Assembly: GCA_937873445.1 (NCBI GenBank)
Contig: CALMWF010000040.1
Location: 110,439 to 174,438, forward strand
Source: an uncultured Alphaproteobacteria bacterium
GTDB taxonomy: Bacteria > Pseudomonadota > Alphaproteobacteria > Rhizobiales > Aestuariivirgaceae
DNA length: 64,000 nt
Direction of reading: 5' to 3'
Below, one piece after another: positions 38,233 through 46,686 of the stretch. Positions within the stretch are counted from its first letter, which is position 1; each line of letters starts with the position of its first letter. Under the pieces are notes generated by a model. That model was not told the origin of the DNA and did not search any database. It saw nothing but the letters and a program-made list of their open reading frames with translations. The translations under genes were made by a program, and so were the position numbers.

Positions 38233-39495
38233 ATGTCCGTTGCCGCTTTGCCGCCCCATGCCATGATCATCGGCGCCGGGATCGTGGGCGTTGCCACGGC
38301 GGCCCATCTGCAGCAGCAGGGCTTCAGGGTCACGCTGATCGACCGCGGGCCGGTGGGCGAGGGCTGCTCCTTCGGCAATGCCGGCATTCTGGCCTTTGCC
38401 GATGTGCTGCCCACGGTCAGGCCCAATGTGCTGCTCAAAATTCCGGGCTGGCTCATCGACCCGCTTGGCCCGCTCACCATCCGTCCCGCCTATCTGCCAA
38501 GGGCCCTGCCCTGGTTTCTCGCGGCCACGCGCAATGCCCTGCCGCAGCGTGTCAGGGCCATTACCGCCGCGCGGGCCGCCCTGTGCCGCAGCGTGGTGGA
38601 TGATCACCGCGACCTGTTGCGCACCGCCAATGCCTCGGAACTGATGGTGGAGCGCGAAACGCTGCGCGTGTTCGAGAGCGAGAGCGAGTTCGAGGCCGAG
38701 GCCCATGAGCGCCAGATCAAGGCGGAACACGGCTATCAGTCCATCATCTACGACGCCGCCGAGTGCCGCGAAATGGAACCGGCGCTGGCCCCTCACATCG
38801 TCAAGGGCGCCAGCCATGGCGGCTGGTATTTCATAAAAAGCCCCCTGAAGGTGACGCAGGCCGTGGCCGCAGCGGTGGTGCAGGGCGGCGGCGAGTTCAT
38901 CCATGACGAGGTGCTGGCCATTGATGTGAAGGATGGCAAGGCAACAGCCCTGGTGCTGGCCCAGCGCGGCCGCCTGCCGGTGGACCGGGTGGTGGTGGCG
39001 GCCGGTGCCTACAGCAACCGGCTGCTGAAGCCGCTGGGCGAACGGATCCTGCTTGAGGCGGAGCGCGGCTATCACATGGAACTGTCCGACCCCGGCATCA
39101 GCCTGTCGCGGCCGGTCACCTTTGCGCGCACGCCCGCCGTCATCACCCCCATGGAGGGCGGCCTGCGCATGGCCGGCACCGATGAGTTTGCCGGCCTGGA
39201 CGCTGCCGAAAACTGGCAGCGGGCCGATGCCCTGTTCCGCAATTTCAAGCTCATCCTGCCCGGCCTCAAGGCCCCCGGCGAAACCGCCAGCCGCTGGATG
39301 GGGCGACGGCCCGGCACACCGGATTCGCTGCCGGTTCTGGGCCCCTCCACCCGGGCTGCCAATCTCTGGTACAATTTCGGCCACAGCCATCTCGGCCTGA
39401 CCTGGGCGCCCAGTTCGGCGCGTCTTCTGGCCCAGCTCATGGCGGGCAAGAAGCCCTCGGTGGACATGTCGCCCTACCGGGCCGACCGGTTCTGA
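38233..39495 (+). CDS. FAD-dependent oxidoreductase, D-amino acid dehydrogenase-like
   Basis: DAO-family flavoprotein of 420 residues from ATG 38233 (MSVAALPPHAMIIGAGIVGV); GAGGAAG lies just upstream. The FAD-binding motif is IIGAGIVGVATAAHLQQQGF, and the C-terminal FAD motif region includes WMGRRPGTPDSLPVLGPS and HLGLTWAPSSARL, typical of DadA-like enzymes that oxidise D-amino acids and pass electrons to the membrane chain. Substrate is unproven; another amine or amino acid is possible. It is divergent from the BMP importer operon and shares its regulatory gap. Confidence 0.87.
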   Translation: MSVAALPPHAMIIGAGIVGVATAAHLQQQGFRVTLIDRGPVGEGCSFGNAGILAFADVLPTVRPNVLLKIPGWLIDPLGPLTIRPAYLPRALPWFLAATRNALPQRVRAITAARAALCRSVVDDHRDLLRTANASELMVERETLRVFESESEFEAEAHERQIKAEHGYQSIIYDAAECREMEPALAPHIVKGASHGGWYFIKSPLKVTQAVAAAVVQGGGEFIHDEVLAIDVKDGKATALVLAQRGRLPVDRVVVAAGAYSNRLLKPLGERILLEAERGYHMELSDPGISLSRPVTFARTPAVITPMEGGLRMAGTDEFAGLDAAENWQRADALFRNFKLILPGLKAPGETASRWMGRRPGTPDSLPVLGPSTRAANLWYNFGHSHLGLTWAPSSARLLAQLMAGKKPSVDMSPYRADRF

Positions 39496-39504
39496 ACCGG
39501 ACGG

Positions 39505-39978
39505 TCAGTCCTGCAGCGCCTCAATCCTGAGGATTTCGGCTTCGCCGCCGGGCACTTCGGCCCATTCGCCGACTTTTCGGTTCATCAGGGCGTGGGCCAT
39601 GGGCGACACATAGGCAATGAGGCCATGGGCCGGGTCGGCCTCGTCCTCACCGACAATGGCAAAGACCTGCTGGCGGCCGTCATCGCGCCCGATGGTGACG
39701 CGGGTGGCAAAGGCGACATGGCCAAGGTCGTCCGGGTGGTGGGTCAACTGGGCCGAGGAGCGGCGCTGCACCCAGTAGCGCAGGTCGCGGTTCAGCCAGG
39801 CGGCTGCCTGCTTGTCGTCAGCGGCATGGGCCTCGGCGATGCGCTGGCGCAGGCTGTCCATTTCCGCATCGATGGCGGCCAATCCCCGGCTGGTGACGAG
39901 ATTGGGGTGCTGGCTGATAGGGCGCTCGGCCAGTTCCTCGGGTGCATCATCCTGATCTTTGACAAAGGCACGGCTCAT
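39505..39978 (-). CDS. GreA/GreB family transcription elongation factor
   Basis: The product has 157 residues, the standard Gre length. The N-terminal half (about 28-78) is predicted antiparallel coiled coil with acidic residues near the tip (IDAEMDSLRQRIAEAHAADD). The C-terminal FKBP-like domain contains VAFATRVTIGRDDG and FAIVGEDEADPAHGLIAYVSPMAHALM, which matches the Gre C-terminal pattern. Gre factors enter RNA polymerase through the secondary channel and rescue backtracked complexes. The sequence is closer to GreB-like proteins than to canonical GreA; the exact role is uncertain. It is divergent from pepN across 40 bp. Confidence 0.85.
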   Translation of the reverse strand: MSRAFVKDQDDAPEELAERPISQHPNLVTSRGLAAIDAEMDSLRQRIAEAHAADDKQAAAWLNRDLRYWVQRRSSAQLTHHPDDLGHVAFATRVTIGRDDGRQQVFAIVGEDEADPAHGLIAYVSPMAHALMNRKVGEWAEVPGGEAEILRIEALQD

Positions 39979-40018
39979 GATGTTATGCCTTAACCCTTTC
40001 CATCACGGACTCAATTTC

Positions 40019-42652
40019 ATGCCGACAGCCTCGCCACAGCCCATCCTGCTCAAGGACTACCAGCCCACGCCCTATACCATAGACTCCGTGGCCCTTGATT
40101 TTCAACTCGATGCTGAGGCGACCCGGGTCACCTCCCGGCTGGCGCTGCGGCCCAACCCGGAAAGCCCGCTCTCCGGGGCCGCACTGGTGCTCGACGGCGA
40201 GGGGCTGACGCTTGCCCGCCTGGCGCTGGACGGGCGTGACCTTGACCCGGCGGAATACCGCCTGTCCGCCACGGCGCTGAGCCTTGCCGCCCCGCCGCAG
40301 CGGCCCTTCACGCTGGAAATTGTCACCGTCATCAACCCCGCCGCCAACACCGCACTGTCCGGCCTTTACATGTCGAACGGCATGTTCTGCACGCAATGCG
40401 AGGCAGAGGGCTTCCGGCGCATCACCTATTTCCATGACCGGCCCGACTGCATGGCCCCCTTCACCGTCACCATGACGGCCGATCCCCGGCGCTTCCCGGT
40501 GCTGCTGTCAAACGGCAATCTGGTTCGCCAGCACGAAGGCTTTGCCGAATGGCATGACCCCTTCCCCAAGCCGTCCTATCTGTTTGCCCTGGTGGCGGGC
40601 GACCTCGGCTCCATCCACGACAGTTTCACCACCGCCTCGGGCCGTCCGGTGGCGCTGGGCATCTATGTGGAGAAGGGCAAGGAAAGCCAGTGCGGCTTTG
40701 CCATGGACGCCCTCAAGCGCTCCATGCGCTGGGATGAGGAACAGTTCGGACGCGAATATGACCTTGAGCGCTTCAACATCGTGGCGGTGTCGGACTTCAA
40801 CATGGGGGCGATGGAGAACAAGGGTCTCAACATCTTCAACGACAAATACATTCTTGCCGTGCCGGAAACCGCCACCGACGCCGACTACATGGCGGTGGAA
40901 GCCATCATCGCCCATGAGTATTTCCACAACTGGACCGGCAACCGCATCACCTGCCGCGACTGGTTCCAGCTGTGTCTGAAGGAGGGGCTGACGGTGTTCC
41001 GCGATCAGGAATTTTCCTCCGACATGCGCTCGCGGGCGGTGAAGCGCATTGCCGATGTGAAAGTCCTGCGCGCCCGCCAGTTTCCGGAGGATGGCGGACC
41101 TCTGGCCCATCCGGTGCGGCCAACGTCCTATATCGAGATCAACAACTTCTACACGCCCACAGTGTACGAGAAGGGCGCTGAAATCTGCCGCATGGTGGAA
41201 ACGCTGATCGGGGCGCAGGCCTTCCGGCGCGGCATGGATCTGTATTTCACCCGCCATGACGGCCAGGCCTGCACGGTGGAACAGTTCATTGCCTGTTTTG
41301 CCGAGGTGTCGGGGCGCGACCTCACACAGTTCTTCAACTGGTATGAACAGGCGGGAACGCCGCGTCTGGCCGTTACCGGCAGCTATGATGCCGCTGGCCA
41401 GCGCTACACGCTGAATCTGGCGCAGCACACACCGGCCACGCCGGGCCAGACGGACAAGACGCCGCTGCATATGCCGCTGGCGCTTGGCCTGCTGGACAGC
41501 CGTGGCGCGGACATGGCGCTCCATCTCGAAGGGGTTGGCGCGCTCAACCGTCCGGTCATTGAACTGACCACCGCCGAACAGAGCTTCACCTTCACCACTG
41601 TGGCCGAGCGCCCGGTTCTGTCGCTCAATCGCGGCTTTTCCGCCCCTGTCATCATTGCCGGCGGCGCCACGGAGGCTGAGCAGCTCTTTCTCATGGCTCA
41701 CGACCGCGACGCCTTCAACCGCTGGGAGGCGGGCCAGCGTGTGGCCACGCGGCTCATCAGCGCCGCAGTGGCGGCGGCCACGGGCCAGGGTGAGGCGCCG
41801 GATGTGGCGCCCTTTGCGGCGGGGCTGGCGCGGGTGCTGGCTGATGACAGGCTCGATGACGCCTTCAAGGCCCTGATGCTGGGGCTGCCCAGCGAGGCTG
41901 AAATTGCCGCCCACATCGGCTGCGAGGTTGACGCCGACGCGGTGCTCATGGCGCGTGAACATGTGCGGGCCGTCATCGGCCAGCGGCTCAGGGAACAGCT
42001 GTTGGCGGTCAATGCGAAAACCGCCGATGACGGTCCCTACCAGCCGGACACGCAGGCGGCGGCGCGGCGCTCGTTGCGCTATGCCGCGCTGGCGGTGCTG
42101 GCGGCGGGCGATAGCGCCAAGGGAGTTGCGCTGATCGGTCGTGAACTGGCCGCCGCGCGCAGCATGACGGCAGAGATGGGGGCGCTGGCAGCCCTCATGC
42201 CGCTTGATGTGCCGGAACGGGCGGCAGCCCTTGAGGCCTTCTACCAGAAGCACCGCGACAATCCGCTGCTGGTGGACAAATGGCTTCTGCTCAACGCCCA
42301 GATCCCCGGTGCGGATGCCGCCCGGCGCATCGAAATGCTCACCGAACATCCCGCCTTCAGCTTCACCACGCCCAACCGCGTCTATGCTCTCATCGGCGGC
42401 TTTACGGCCGGCAATCCTTCCGGCTTCAACGCCGCCCATGGCGAGGGTTATGCGGTGGTGGCCGATGTCATCCTGCGGCTCAATGAGGCCAATCCGCAGG
42501 TGGCGGCACGCATGGCCACGGGCTTCCGGTCGTGGCGGCTTTATGATGCGCCGCGCCGCCTGAAGGCGCAGGCCGAGATGCAGCGCATTCTCGATCAGCC
42601 GCAGCTGTCGCGCGACGTGTTCGAGATCATTTCAAGAACACTCAGCGGGTGA
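40019..42652 (+). CDS. pepN: Aminopeptidase N
   Basis: M1-family zinc aminopeptidase of 877 residues, removing N-terminal residues from peptides in the cytosol. The start at ATG 40019 (MPTASPQPILLKDYQPTPY) matches PepN N-termini; an upstream in-frame ATG at 39959 would overlap the divergent gene. GAMEN lies at 263-267. The zinc site is His299-Glu300-x2-His303 with Glu322 as third ligand (HEYFHNWTGNR then LKEGLTVFRD). Length and domains are complete. It precedes the PleC-like kinase gene by about 100 bp, with a hairpin in between. Confidence 0.96.
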   Translation: MPTASPQPILLKDYQPTPYTIDSVALDFQLDAEATRVTSRLALRPNPESPLSGAALVLDGEGLTLARLALDGRDLDPAEYRLSATALSLAAPPQRPFTLEIVTVINPAANTALSGLYMSNGMFCTQCEAEGFRRITYFHDRPDCMAPFTVTMTADPRRFPVLLSNGNLVRQHEGFAEWHDPFPKPSYLFALVAGDLGSIHDSFTTASGRPVALGIYVEKGKESQCGFAMDALKRSMRWDEEQFGREYDLERFNIVAVSDFNMGAMENKGLNIFNDKYILAVPETATDADYMAVEAIIAHEYFHNWTGNRITCRDWFQLCLKEGLTVFRDQEFSSDMRSRAVKRIADVKVLRARQFPEDGGPLAHPVRPTSYIEINNFYTPTVYEKGAEICRMVETLIGAQAFRRGMDLYFTRHDGQACTVEQFIACFAEVSGRDLTQFFNWYEQAGTPRLAVTGSYDAAGQRYTLNLAQHTPATPGQTDKTPLHMPLALGLLDSRGADMALHLEGVGALNRPVIELTTAEQSFTFTTVAERPVLSLNRGFSAPVIIAGGATEAEQLFLMAHDRDAFNRWEAGQRVATRLISAAVAAATGQGEAPDVAPFAAGLARVLADDRLDDAFKALMLGLPSEAEIAAHIGCEVDADAVLMAREHVRAVIGQRLREQLLAVNAKTADDGPYQPDTQAAARRSLRYAALAVLAAGDSAKGVALIGRELAAARSMTAEMGALAALMPLDVPERAAALEAFYQKHRDNPLLVDKWLLLNAQIPGADAARRIEMLTEHPAFSFTTPNRVYALIGGFTAGNPSGFNAAHGEGYAVVADVILRLNEANPQVAARMATGFRSWRLYDAPRRLKAQAEMQRILDQPQLSRDVFEIISRTLSG

Positions 42653-42724
42653 GGCAACCGCCCGGAGCGGCCTGTTCCGGGTTGGCAAATCACCCCTGCC
42701 TCGCGTATTGCTCCAGCTGTGGGG

Positions 42725-42743
42725 TGCGGCCCAACGGGCCGCA
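42725..42743. terminator. GC-rich hairpin between pepN and the PleC-like kinase
   Basis: TGCGGCCC and GGGCCGCA flank an AAC loop (8-bp stem). No T-run follows, so it may be a weak terminator for pepN or a leader hairpin of the kinase mRNA. It ends 3 bp before a strong ribosome site (AGGGAG, 42747-42752). Confidence 0.4.
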
Positions 42744-42758
42744 GGCAGGGAGTGCTGT

Positions 42759-45047
42759 TTGGCCAGGGCACAAATCGGTGATCTGTTCTTCCGCGACCGG
42801 GTGCTGCGCCTCGGTCTGCCGTTCATGCGGCGGCTCACCATCACCATCAGCGAACGGCTGTTGCGCCGGGTGATCACGGTGCTCACCGTGCTGTTTCTTC
42901 TGGCCCTGTTCCTGTCGCTGCTGACACAACTCATGGACAGCCGCACGGCCCATGTGTCCGAACAGAACCGGCTGACGGCGCTTTATGCCCAGTCCACCGC
43001 CCAGAGCCTGCAACTGACGCTGGAAAAGGACGCCGCGCAGGGGCGCACCACCACCGGCCTGTCGCCCACCCTGCTTGCCCAGGCCATGCCGGCCCAGGCG
43101 CTGGATGACAACCGCACCTTCCTGCTGGTGGATGGCGCCGGAATGATCAGTGCCAGCCAACCCGCCACCACGGCGGCAGTGGGCCGACCGCTGGCGCTGC
43201 TCATGGGGCCGGACTTCGCCCTGCGGGCCGAGGTCAATGGTGTTGCGCCCTTTGCCACCACGCTTGCCGACGGGGCGGCAGCCCATGCCATTTCGCGTGA
43301 CCTTGGCAATTTTCCCGGCAGTCTCATCGTGTTTCAGCGCCGGGCCGATCTGCTGACGCAATGGAAACACAATGTCACCCGGCTGTCGGTATTGTTTGCC
43401 GTCACCGTGCTGGTGCTGATGCTGCAATCCGGCGCCTTTCACTGGCAGTCGGCGCGCACCGCCGAGGCCGACCAGACACTGGCCATTGCCACACAGCGCA
43501 TGGACAAGGCGCTGGAGCGCGGCCAATGCGGCATATGGGACTGGGACCTGGCGTCGGGGTCACTGTTCTGGTCCAAGTCCATGTATGACCTCCTGGGCAT
43601 GGAGCCGCGCGACGGCCTGCTCAGCTATGGCGAACTGGCGGCGCGCATCCACCCGGAAGAGCCGGCCCTTGATGATGTGCTGGAGGAACTGCTGGCCGGG
43701 CGGCGCATGGTGTTCGACCAAGAATTCCGCATGCGCCACGAGGAAGGCCACTGGGTATGGCTGAAGGCGCAGGCGGCGCTGGCGCCGGGGGGAAGTGCCG
43801 ATTCACCCCATCTCATCGGCTTCGTGTTTGACGTGAGCCACCAGAAGCAGACCGACAAGATCAACAAGGATGCGGAACTGCGGCTCAAGGACGCGATCGA
43901 GAATATTTCCGAGGCCTTTGTGCTGTGGGATGCCAACAACCGGCTGGTGGTGTGCAATTCCAAATACCAGCAGTTCCACTCATTGCCCGCCGCCACCTGC
44001 CAGCCCGGCACCGACTATGCCACGGTAACGCGCGCCGCGAAGGAACCCATCGTGCGCCAGTATGTGCAGGGTTCGGGCGAGAGTGGCGATGCCAAGTCGC
44101 TGGAGGTGCAACTGGGTGACGGGCGCTGGCTGCACATCAACGAGCGCCGCACCAAGGACGGCGGCTTCGTGTCGGTGGGCACCGACATCACCTCGCTGAA
44201 GCGCCACGAGGAGCGCCTGCTGCAGTCGGAAAAAACCCTGATGACCACCGTGCGCGACCTGCAGAAGCAGCGTCAGGTGGCCGAGGAGCAATCGCAGCGC
44301 CTGGCTGAAATGGCCGACAAGTTCAGCCTGGAGAAGGGCCGCGCCGAGGCCGCCAACCGCTCCAAGTCGGAATTTCTGGCCAATATGAGCCACGAATTGC
44401 GCACTCCCCTCAATGCTGTCATCGGCTTTTCCGAAATGATGCAGCAGCAGGTGTTCGGTCCCCTAGGCAATGCCAAATACGCCGAATACAGCCACGACAT
44501 CCGGCGCTCTGGCCAGTTCCTGCTCGATGTCATCAACGACATTCTCGACATGTCGAAGATCGAGGCCGGCCGCATGGATCTGGAATATTCCGATGTCGCC
44601 ATGGCCCAGACGCTGGAGGATGTCACCCGCATCATCGGCCAGCGCGCCCATGAGGCCCGGGTGGCACTGGACTTCGACAATGGCGTGGCAGCGCCCTTCC
44701 GCGCCGACCGGCGGGCGGTGAAGCAGATCCTGATCAACCTGCTGTCCAATGCGGTGAAGTTCTCCCCCGAGGGCGGGCGGGTGCGGCTTTCGGCGCGCGA
44801 CAGCGGCGCGGCCATCATCATCACCATCGCGGATAACGGCATTGGCATTCCGCAGCGCGACATTGAAAAGCTCGGGCGGCCCTTCGAGCAGGTGGAAAAC
44901 CAGTTCACCAAAACCAAGGGCGGCTCTGGCCTGGGGCTGGCGATTTCGCGTTCGCTGGTGGAACTGCATGGCGGCACGCTGGCCATTGCCAGCGCCGAGG
45001 GTCAGGGCACCACGGTGACCGTGACGCTGCCGCATCAGGCGGCCTGA
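42759..45047 (+). CDS. pleC: PAS-domain sensor histidine kinase, PleC-like
   Basis: Membrane histidine kinase. A first helix lies near the N-terminus (LLRRVITVLTVLFLLALFL) and a second after a periplasmic sensor domain (VLFAVTVLVLMLQSGAF). One or two PAS domains follow, then HisKA with the phospho-His in FLANMSHELRTPLNAVIGFSEMM-type sequence (SHELRTPLNAVIG, CAC at 44391) and HATPase motifs NLLSNAVKF, DNGIGIP and GSGLGLAISRSL. GPLGNAKYAEYSHDI resembles PleC/DivJ kinases that control cell-cycle polarity, and the nearby glnE-degP-ccm order agrees with rhizobial pleC synteny as I recall it. I chose the TTG at 42759 because AGGGAG lies 6 bases upstream; ATG 42825 is the conservative alternative. 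No receiver domain is present. Confidence 0.75.
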   Translation: MARAQIGDLFFRDRVLRLGLPFMRRLTITISERLLRRVITVLTVLFLLALFLSLLTQLMDSRTAHVSEQNRLTALYAQSTAQSLQLTLEKDAAQGRTTTGLSPTLLAQAMPAQALDDNRTFLLVDGAGMISASQPATTAAVGRPLALLMGPDFALRAEVNGVAPFATTLADGAAAHAISRDLGNFPGSLIVFQRRADLLTQWKHNVTRLSVLFAVTVLVLMLQSGAFHWQSARTAEADQTLAIATQRMDKALERGQCGIWDWDLASGSLFWSKSMYDLLGMEPRDGLLSYGELAARIHPEEPALDDVLEELLAGRRMVFDQEFRMRHEEGHWVWLKAQAALAPGGSADSPHLIGFVFDVSHQKQTDKINKDAELRLKDAIENISEAFVLWDANNRLVVCNSKYQQFHSLPAATCQPGTDYATVTRAAKEPIVRQYVQGSGESGDAKSLEVQLGDGRWLHINERRTKDGGFVSVGTDITSLKRHEERLLQSEKTLMTTVRDLQKQRQVAEEQSQRLAEMADKFSLEKGRAEAANRSKSEFLANMSHELRTPLNAVIGFSEMMQQQVFGPLGNAKYAEYSHDIRRSGQFLLDVINDILDMSKIEAGRMDLEYSDVAMAQTLEDVTRIIGQRAHEARVALDFDNGVAAPFRADRRAVKQILINLLSNAVKFSPEGGRVRLSARDSGAAIIITIADNGIGIPQRDIEKLGRPFEQVENQFTKTKGGSGLGLAISRSLVELHGGTLAIASAEGQGTTVTVTLPHQAA

Positions 45048-45146
45048 AACCCTTCAGAACGGATGCGCTGCGAGGCGGGCAAGACCGTGGCGCGTCTGTC
45101 CGCTGATCCATCTTCTTGATGCCGATGATGCGCCGCCGGCGCAGGG

Positions 45147-45674
45147 TCAGTTGCGCCAGGGGCCGCGCGGCTTTCTCAGTTCCGCAGCCAGCAGCTGACG
45201 TTCCGCCGGAGTCAGGCGGGCCAGCACATCAGTCAGGGCCAGGGCACCGCGGTCCTGCAGCGCGCTGTTCTGGCGCACGTAATCCTGGACCAGTGCGGTA
45301 ACGGCAGCGGCGTCATAGGGGTCGGCGGCGATGAGATCGGCCAGGCGAAGGGCGGTGTCACTGGTCTGCTGGCGCAGGTTGACAAAGTCCGGCCGATGCT
45401 GGCGCAGCACCATCATCAGGTCGCGGCGGCGCTGGTCCGGCAACTGGGCAAAGAAGCCGCGCGGCATCAGCTGGGCGATGGCGCCGCGGCCGTCGGGGCC
45501 GCGCCCGTCATGGCGGCCAAAACCGTCTGTGCCGCGCACGCCATGACCGAGGAAGATGCCGCCGATCAGCAGATTGGCCATCAGCGACAGGCCGAGGACC
45601 ACTGTCCACCAGCGCGAGCGCAGCGGCGGCAGGGCGGCGGGGCCAGGGGCAGGATTGGTTTCATTCATGCTCAT
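45147..45674 (-). CDS. CpxP/CnrX-like periplasmic sensor protein (heavy-metal-resistance family)
   Basis: Encodes 175 residues: an N-terminal membrane anchor (WWTVVLGLSLMANLLIGGIFL, about 22-42), a short Gly/Asp/His-rich linker and a largely helical periplasmic domain with repeated Arg/Gln-rich helices (LPDQRRRDLMMVLRQHRPDF). This plan fits the Metal_resist/CpxP/CnrX group, whose members sense misfolded protein or metals at the membrane. CnrX metal ligands are not clearly conserved, so a metal role is unproven. Its start overlaps the upstream anti-sigma candidate by 4 bases, and with the ECF sigma gene they form a three-gene unit. A small perfect dyad (45129-45143) lies past its stop. Confidence 0.78.
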   Translation of the reverse strand: MSMNETNPAPGPAALPPLRSRWWTVVLGLSLMANLLIGGIFLGHGVRGTDGFGRHDGRGPDGRGAIAQLMPRGFFAQLPDQRRRDLMMVLRQHRPDFVNLRQQTSDTALRLADLIAADPYDAAAVTALVQDYVRQNSALQDRGALALTDVLARLTPAERQLLAAELRKPRGPWRN

Positions 45675-46012
45675 GAGGCGTTCCCTTCGGAGATGGCCAG
45701 CACATCGTCAAGACCGGAGGCGCCGCCATCATCCATGGCGGCAACCGTGTCGGCCGCCGCCGGCAGGTAGGAATCGGCAGCACCCGAGGCCCCCAGATAA
45801 ATGCCACAGGCCAGCGACGCCGCCAGCGGCAGGGCCGAAAGCCAGGGCAGAATGCGACGCGGGCGGGGCCGGAAGGCCACCACATTGGCGCCCGCTTCTG
45901 CGGCGGCCAGCCTGGCCATCAGGCGTGCTTCGGCCCCCTCCGGCGGCGGCGGCCTGGTGGCCAGCGCCAGCAGCCGGTCCAGTTCGGCATCGCTCATCAG
46001 TTCCCGCGTCAT
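45671..46012 (-). CDS. Single-span membrane protein, probable anti-sigma factor
   Basis: Encodes 113 residues with a cytoplasmic N-terminus (MTRELMSDAELDRLLALATR), one membrane helix at about 53-77 (RILPWLSALPLAASLACGIYL) and a short periplasmic tail. It lies between an ECF sigma gene (1-base gap upstream) and a CpxP-like gene (4-base overlap). Position and topology are those of a small membrane anti-sigma factor, as in the CnrYXH system. There is no zinc-binding ZAS motif (HxxxCxxC), so binding to sigma would be by another mode. Identity is inferred from context. Confidence 0.65.
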   Translation of the reverse strand: MTRELMSDAELDRLLALATRPPPPEGAEARLMARLAAAEAGANVVAFRPRPRRILPWLSALPLAASLACGIYLGASGAADSYLPAAADTVAAMDDGGASGLDDVLAISEGNAS

Positions 46013-46013
46013 T

Positions 46014-46625
46014 TCACTCCCTCCCGGCGGTCAGCGCCGCCAGCAATTCCTGTTTCTGCCCGGCCAGCGCCTCCTTCAGGCCGCGCCGTGCCCGCGCCAA
46101 CAGCGATTCAAGCGCCTCCACACTCACCGCCATGGCCGCTGCCGCATCAATATTTGACATGCCACCTATATGGACGAGCGACACAGCCAGTTTCTGTCGC
46201 TCCGGCAGACCGGCAATGGCGCGGTCAACCGCCGCAGCCGCCGCGGTGCCCGCCATCACCCCCTCCACGGAGGGGGCGTGGTCGGCCACTTCCATGGCGT
46301 CGTCCAGCGCCGACATGGGCTTGCGCCGCGCCCGGTCGGTGACCAGATTGGCCGCCACCCGGTGAAGCCAGCCGCGCAGGGCGGCGGCCTCCCGCAACTG
46401 GCCGGGGTCGCTCCACAGTTTCAGAAACGCCTGCTGGGTCACATCCTCGGCATCGGCATGGCCGTTCATCAGCCGCCACACCAGCCCGTAAACAGGCCGA
46501 TAATGGCGCGAAACCAGCACGGCGAAGGCCTGCTGATCCCGCGCGGCGGCGCGCGCCAGCAGCACCGCGTCGGATGGGTCCGGCGCAGGTGTCACAACTG
46601 TGGTAGCGGGCGCAGTGCTGACCAT
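46014..46625 (-). CDS. ECF-family RNA polymerase sigma factor
   Basis: Sigma-70 family protein with only regions 2 and 4, i.e. an extracytoplasmic-function type (203 residues). Region 2 includes FAVLVSRHYRPVYGLVWRLM and DAEDVTQQAFLKLWS; region 4 is the helix-turn-helix around LPERQKLAVSLVHIGGMSNIDAAAAM. I chose ATG 46625, with AGGAG 12 bases upstream; GTG 46646 is an alternative. It lies about 60 bp after the glnE stop on the same strand and 1 bp before the anti-sigma candidate. No promoter of ECF type was recognisable in the short gap, so it may be co-transcribed with glnE. Confidence 0.88.
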   Translation of the reverse strand: MVSTAPATTVVTPAPDPSDAVLLARAAARDQQAFAVLVSRHYRPVYGLVWRLMNGHADAEDVTQQAFLKLWSDPGQLREAAALRGWLHRVAANLVTDRARRKPMSALDDAMEVADHAPSVEGVMAGTAAAAAVDRAIAGLPERQKLAVSLVHIGGMSNIDAAAAMAVSVEALESLLARARRGLKEALAGQKQELLAALTAGRE

Positions 46626-46686
46626 TACCGTTTGCGTTCTCCTCACGCCCTCAAAGTCAGGACGAAGACAGGGCCCTGATCCGTCG

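Noticed and set aside
40508..42439. Long open frame antisense to pepN
   Set aside because: Shadow of a complete PepN with intact zinc motif; composition is His/Arg/Gly-rich without domains.
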